Source of the DNA: SCRT01 sp036379455
Lineage (GTDB): Bacteria > Pseudomonadota > Gammaproteobacteria > Nevskiales > Nevskiaceae
DNA length: 8,018 bases
NCBI GenBank assembly: GCA_036379455.1
Contig: DASVGQ010000041.1
Location: 1-8,018 of the forward strand
Reading direction: 5' to 3'
The translations under genes were made by a program, and so were the position numbers. Of the stretch, positions 6,634 through 8,018 are shown piece by piece. How positions within the stretch are numbered: position 1 is the stretch's first letter; each line of letters starts with the position of its first letter. Below the pieces are notes generated by a model that saw only the letters and a list, made by a program, of their open reading frames with translations, made no database searches and was not told the origin of the DNA.

Positions 6634-6678
6634 GCGCGCCGTAGCATAATGCGGCCGCTGCGCACCGCGCGCCGGTAG
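6634..6678 (+). repeat. Imperfect direct repeat flanking the -10 candidate
   Basis: GCGCGCCGTAG (6634-6644) recurs as GCGCGCCGGTAG (6667-6678), differing by one inserted G, with starts 33 bases apart (about three helical turns). It brackets CATAAT. It may be a pair of regulator half-sites, or chance in G+C-rich DNA. Confidence 0.3.
6645..6650 (+). promoter_or_regulatory. Candidate -10 box upstream of the small ORF and ABC ATPase genes
   Basis: CATAAT matches the sigma-70 -10 consensus at five of six bases and is one of few A/T-rich hexamers in this G+C-rich gap. The best-placed -35 is CAGACG (6622-6627, 17-base spacing), only a half match, so an activator may be needed. Transcription would start near 6657 and give a leader of about 70 bases. 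A consensus TTGACA at 6524-6529 has no suitable -10 downstream. Confidence 0.35.
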
Positions 6679-6726
6679 TACACGCTGGACAGTGCGCGCA
6701 TGCGTCGACAACGAGGAGGCACGGCG

Positions 6727-6864
6727 ATGAAGCAGCACAACGGGGCGGATCCGGGCGCGGGGCCCGGCGTTCTGATGCGGCGACACGCGTTGCCGGGTCG
6801 ACGGGATGCAGAGAGGGATTTCTACGTGCCGTTCCAGCGCGAGCTGGCGGCGTATCGGGCCTGA
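6727..6864 (+). CDS. Small ORF, 45 residues, unknown function, ahead of the LivG-like gene
   Basis: I do not recognise this product. It begins MKQHNGADPGAGPGVLMRRH, is rich in Arg and Gly in its first half, and ends DFYVPFQRELAAYRA, which could form a short amphipathic helix. It has no signal peptide or membrane segment. Evidence that it is translated: GAGGAGG (6713-6719) lies seven bases before the ATG; by my count 36 of 45 sense codons end in G or C, like the neighbouring genes; and its TGA is only six bases before the GTG of the LivG-like gene, which has no clear ribosome site of its own. It could be a small accessory protein, a translated leader coupling ribosomes to the ATPase gene, or the remnant of a longer gene. 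The function is open. Confidence 0.5.
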   Translation: MKQHNGADPGAGPGVLMRRHALPGRRDAERDFYVPFQRELAAYRA

Positions 6865-6870
6865 GCCGCG

Positions 6871-7623
6871 GTGGCTGATGCGGTCGACAGCCGGGGGCAG
6901 ATCGTGCTCGCGGCGGATGGCATAAAGATGTCCTTCGGCGCGTTGCAGGTGCTGCGCGGCATCGATTTCTCGGTCGGCCACAACGAACTGGTTGGCGTCA
7001 TCGGGCCGAACGGCGCCGGTAAGACGACCTTTTTCAGCATCCTGGTCGGCGCGCTGCGCCCGGATTCCGGGACGGTCACCTTCCGCGAGCAGGATGTGAC
7101 GCCGCTGCCGATGGCGAGCCGCTGTCGCCAGGGGCTGGTGCGGACCCATCAGATCCCTCGTCCCTTCAACGGCATGACGGTTTTCGAGAACGTGCTCGTG
7201 GCGGCCATGAACGCGCACGGCGTTGGCCGCAAGGCTGCCTACCAGAACGCGATCGAGGCGATGACGCATACGGCAATGCTCGACAAAGCCAACCGCCGTG
7301 CCGGTGCGCTGGGGCTGCTCGATCGCAAGCGGCTGGAGCTGTCGCGCGCGCTGGCGACGCGGCCGGAGGTGCTGCTGCTCGACGAGATCGGCGGTGGCCT
7401 GAGCGAGGGCGAGTCGCAGGAGCTTGCCTCGATGATCACCGCCCTGCACGATCGCGGCATCGCCATCGTGTGGATCGAGCACGTCGTCGCGCTGCTGGCG
7501 CAGGTCGCCAAGCGCTTCGTATGCCTGCACAACGGCACGCTGATCGCCGACGGCACGCCCCAGGAGGTCATGGCGGACAACACGGTGATCGAGGCCTACC
7601 TCGGCGGCATGGCGCGCCGATGA
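6871..7623 (+). CDS. LivG-like ABC transporter ATP-binding protein with altered signature motif
   Basis: One of two cytoplasmic ATPases powering a branched-chain-amino-acid-type (HAAT family) importer, 250 residues. Walker A is GPNGAGKT (45-52), the Q-loop is Gln94 in RTHQIPRPF, Walker B is VLLLDE (167-172) with catalytic Glu172, and the switch His is His204 in WIEHVV. The RT-Q-RPF-MTVFENVL segment is typical of LivG. Where LivG normally has an LSYGQ or LSGGQ-like signature, this protein reads LGLLDRKRLELSRAL (147-161), and after Walker B it has IGGGLSEGE in place of the usual PxxGLNPxE. I recall similar LxLxDRKRLE sequences in LivG homologues of aromatic or organic-acid importers, so it is probably a functional subfamily. 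The GTG at 6871 is six bases after the small ORF and lacks a clear ribosome site, suggesting coupled translation. It overlaps the next gene by ATGA. Confidence 0.92.
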   Translation: MADAVDSRGQIVLAADGIKMSFGALQVLRGIDFSVGHNELVGVIGPNGAGKTTFFSILVGALRPDSGTVTFREQDVTPLPMASRCRQGLVRTHQIPRPFNGMTVFENVLVAAMNAHGVGRKAAYQNAIEAMTHTAMLDKANRRAGALGLLDRKRLELSRALATRPEVLLLDEIGGGLSEGESQELASMITALHDRGIAIVWIEHVVALLAQVAKRFVCLHNGTLIADGTPQEVMADNTVIEAYLGGMARR

Positions 7624-8018
7624 GCGTCCTGGCGGCCGAATCGCTGGATCTCCGCTACGGCCTGCTGCAGGCGGTGCACGACGTCAGCTTCCAGATCGAG
7701 AAAGGCGAGATCGTCGCCTTCGTGGGGGCCAACGGCGCGGGCAAGACCACGTTGTTCCGCGCCATGGCCGGCGCGCACCGCCCGGCGGGCGGACGCGTGC
7801 TGCTCGGCGACGAGGACGTCACGCACATCCCGGACCACGACCGCGTGAAGAAGGGCATCGTGCTGGTCCCCGAGGGGCGACGGCTGTTCACGCACATGAC
7901 GGTCTACGAGAACTTGGTGCTGGGCCGCGCGGCCGGGCGCAAGGGCCACTGGGACGTCGATACGGTGATGGAGGTATTTCCCAACCTCGCGTCGCGGCTC
8001 AAGCAGCGCAGCGGCACG
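7620..8018 (+). CDS. LivF-like ABC transporter ATP-binding protein (partial, 3' end missing)
   Basis: Second ATPase of the same importer. The first 133 codons are present and the gene runs off the window. Walker A is GANGAGKT, followed by LFRAMAG. GIVLVPEGRRLFTHMTVYENL carries the family-specific PEGRxxFxxxTVxENL segment, where Glu takes the place of the Q-loop Gln, characteristic of LivF. The window ends after LKQRSGT, just where LSGGEQQ would be expected. The ATG overlaps the preceding stop as ATGA, so translation is coupled and the two ATPases should be made in similar amounts. The permease genes (LivH and LivM types) are expected beyond the window, as they are not upstream. Confidence 0.93.
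   Translation, partial: MSVLAAESLDLRYGLLQAVHDVSFQIEKGEIVAFVGANGAGKTTLFRAMAGAHRPAGGRVLLGDEDVTHIPDHDRVKKGIVLVPEGRRLFTHMTVYENLVLGRAAGRKGHWDVDTVMEVFPNLASRLKQRSGT

Noticed and set aside
6443..6649. A 68-codon forward open frame after the dehydrogenase
   Set aside because: It runs through the terminator candidate and promoter region, has an Arg-rich low-complexity product and no ribosome site. I treat the interval as non-coding.
6394..7530. A 378-residue reverse-strand open frame across the LivG-like gene
   Set aside because: It is antisense to a gene with complete Walker A, Walker B and switch motifs, and has no recognisable domain.
1..8018. CRISPR arrays, insertion sequences, tRNA genes or attachment sites
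   Set aside because: I saw no regularly spaced repeats, no transposase-like product, no terminal inverted repeats and no tRNA-like cloverleaf. The only long repeat is the coding tract shared by the two paralogues.

Overview
The window looks like a chromosomal segment from a high-G+C member of the Pseudomonadota. A beta- or gammaproteobacterium is my inference and the sequence does not prove it. Codon third positions are mostly G or C, genes often start from strong GGAGG sites, and the gene types fit (Tat-exported solute-binding proteins, a cytochrome c'-type haem protein, a LivG/LivF-type ABC importer). The theme is uptake and oxidation of a small organic compound, possibly an aromatic or alicyclic alcohol or acid. 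The substrate cannot be read from the sequence.

Left part (1-2309). The last 45 codons of a forward gene end at 138 and resemble the C-terminus of the HpaB-type flavin-dependent aromatic hydroxylases. A small exported cytochrome c'-family protein follows (305-763). A convergent reverse-strand gene (849-2309) encodes a 14-helix DHA2-family (EmrB/QacA type) MFS drug or metabolite exporter. A G+C-rich hairpin lies between the two convergent genes.

Central part (2310-6446). A divergent intergenic region of about 240 bases precedes three forward genes: two tandem, clearly paralogous periplasmic solute-binding proteins of the branched-chain amino acid (Leu/Ile/Val) type, each with a Tat signal, then a zinc-dependent medium-chain alcohol dehydrogenase. 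Hairpins lie in the leader of the first binding protein and in the spacers between genes. A candidate intrinsic terminator (hairpin plus five T) follows the dehydrogenase.

Right part (6447-8018). A 280-base gap holds that terminator, a CATAAT promoter-like box flanked by an imperfect direct repeat, and a strong ribosome-binding site. The site drives a 45-codon ORF of unknown function, followed almost directly by a LivG-like ATPase gene (GTG start, no obvious ribosome site of its own) and a LivF-like ATPase gene overlapping it by ATGA. The LivF-like gene runs off the window just before its expected signature motif. The LivH/LivM-type permeases are not in the window and would be expected downstream.

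Working model (inference): the two binding proteins capture related ligands and deliver them to the importer powered by the two ATPases, and the dehydrogenase oxidises the imported compound or an early intermediate. The most unusual items are the 45-codon ORF, the altered ABC signature region of the LivG-like protein, and the tandem binding proteins sharing one almost unchanged DNA tract.
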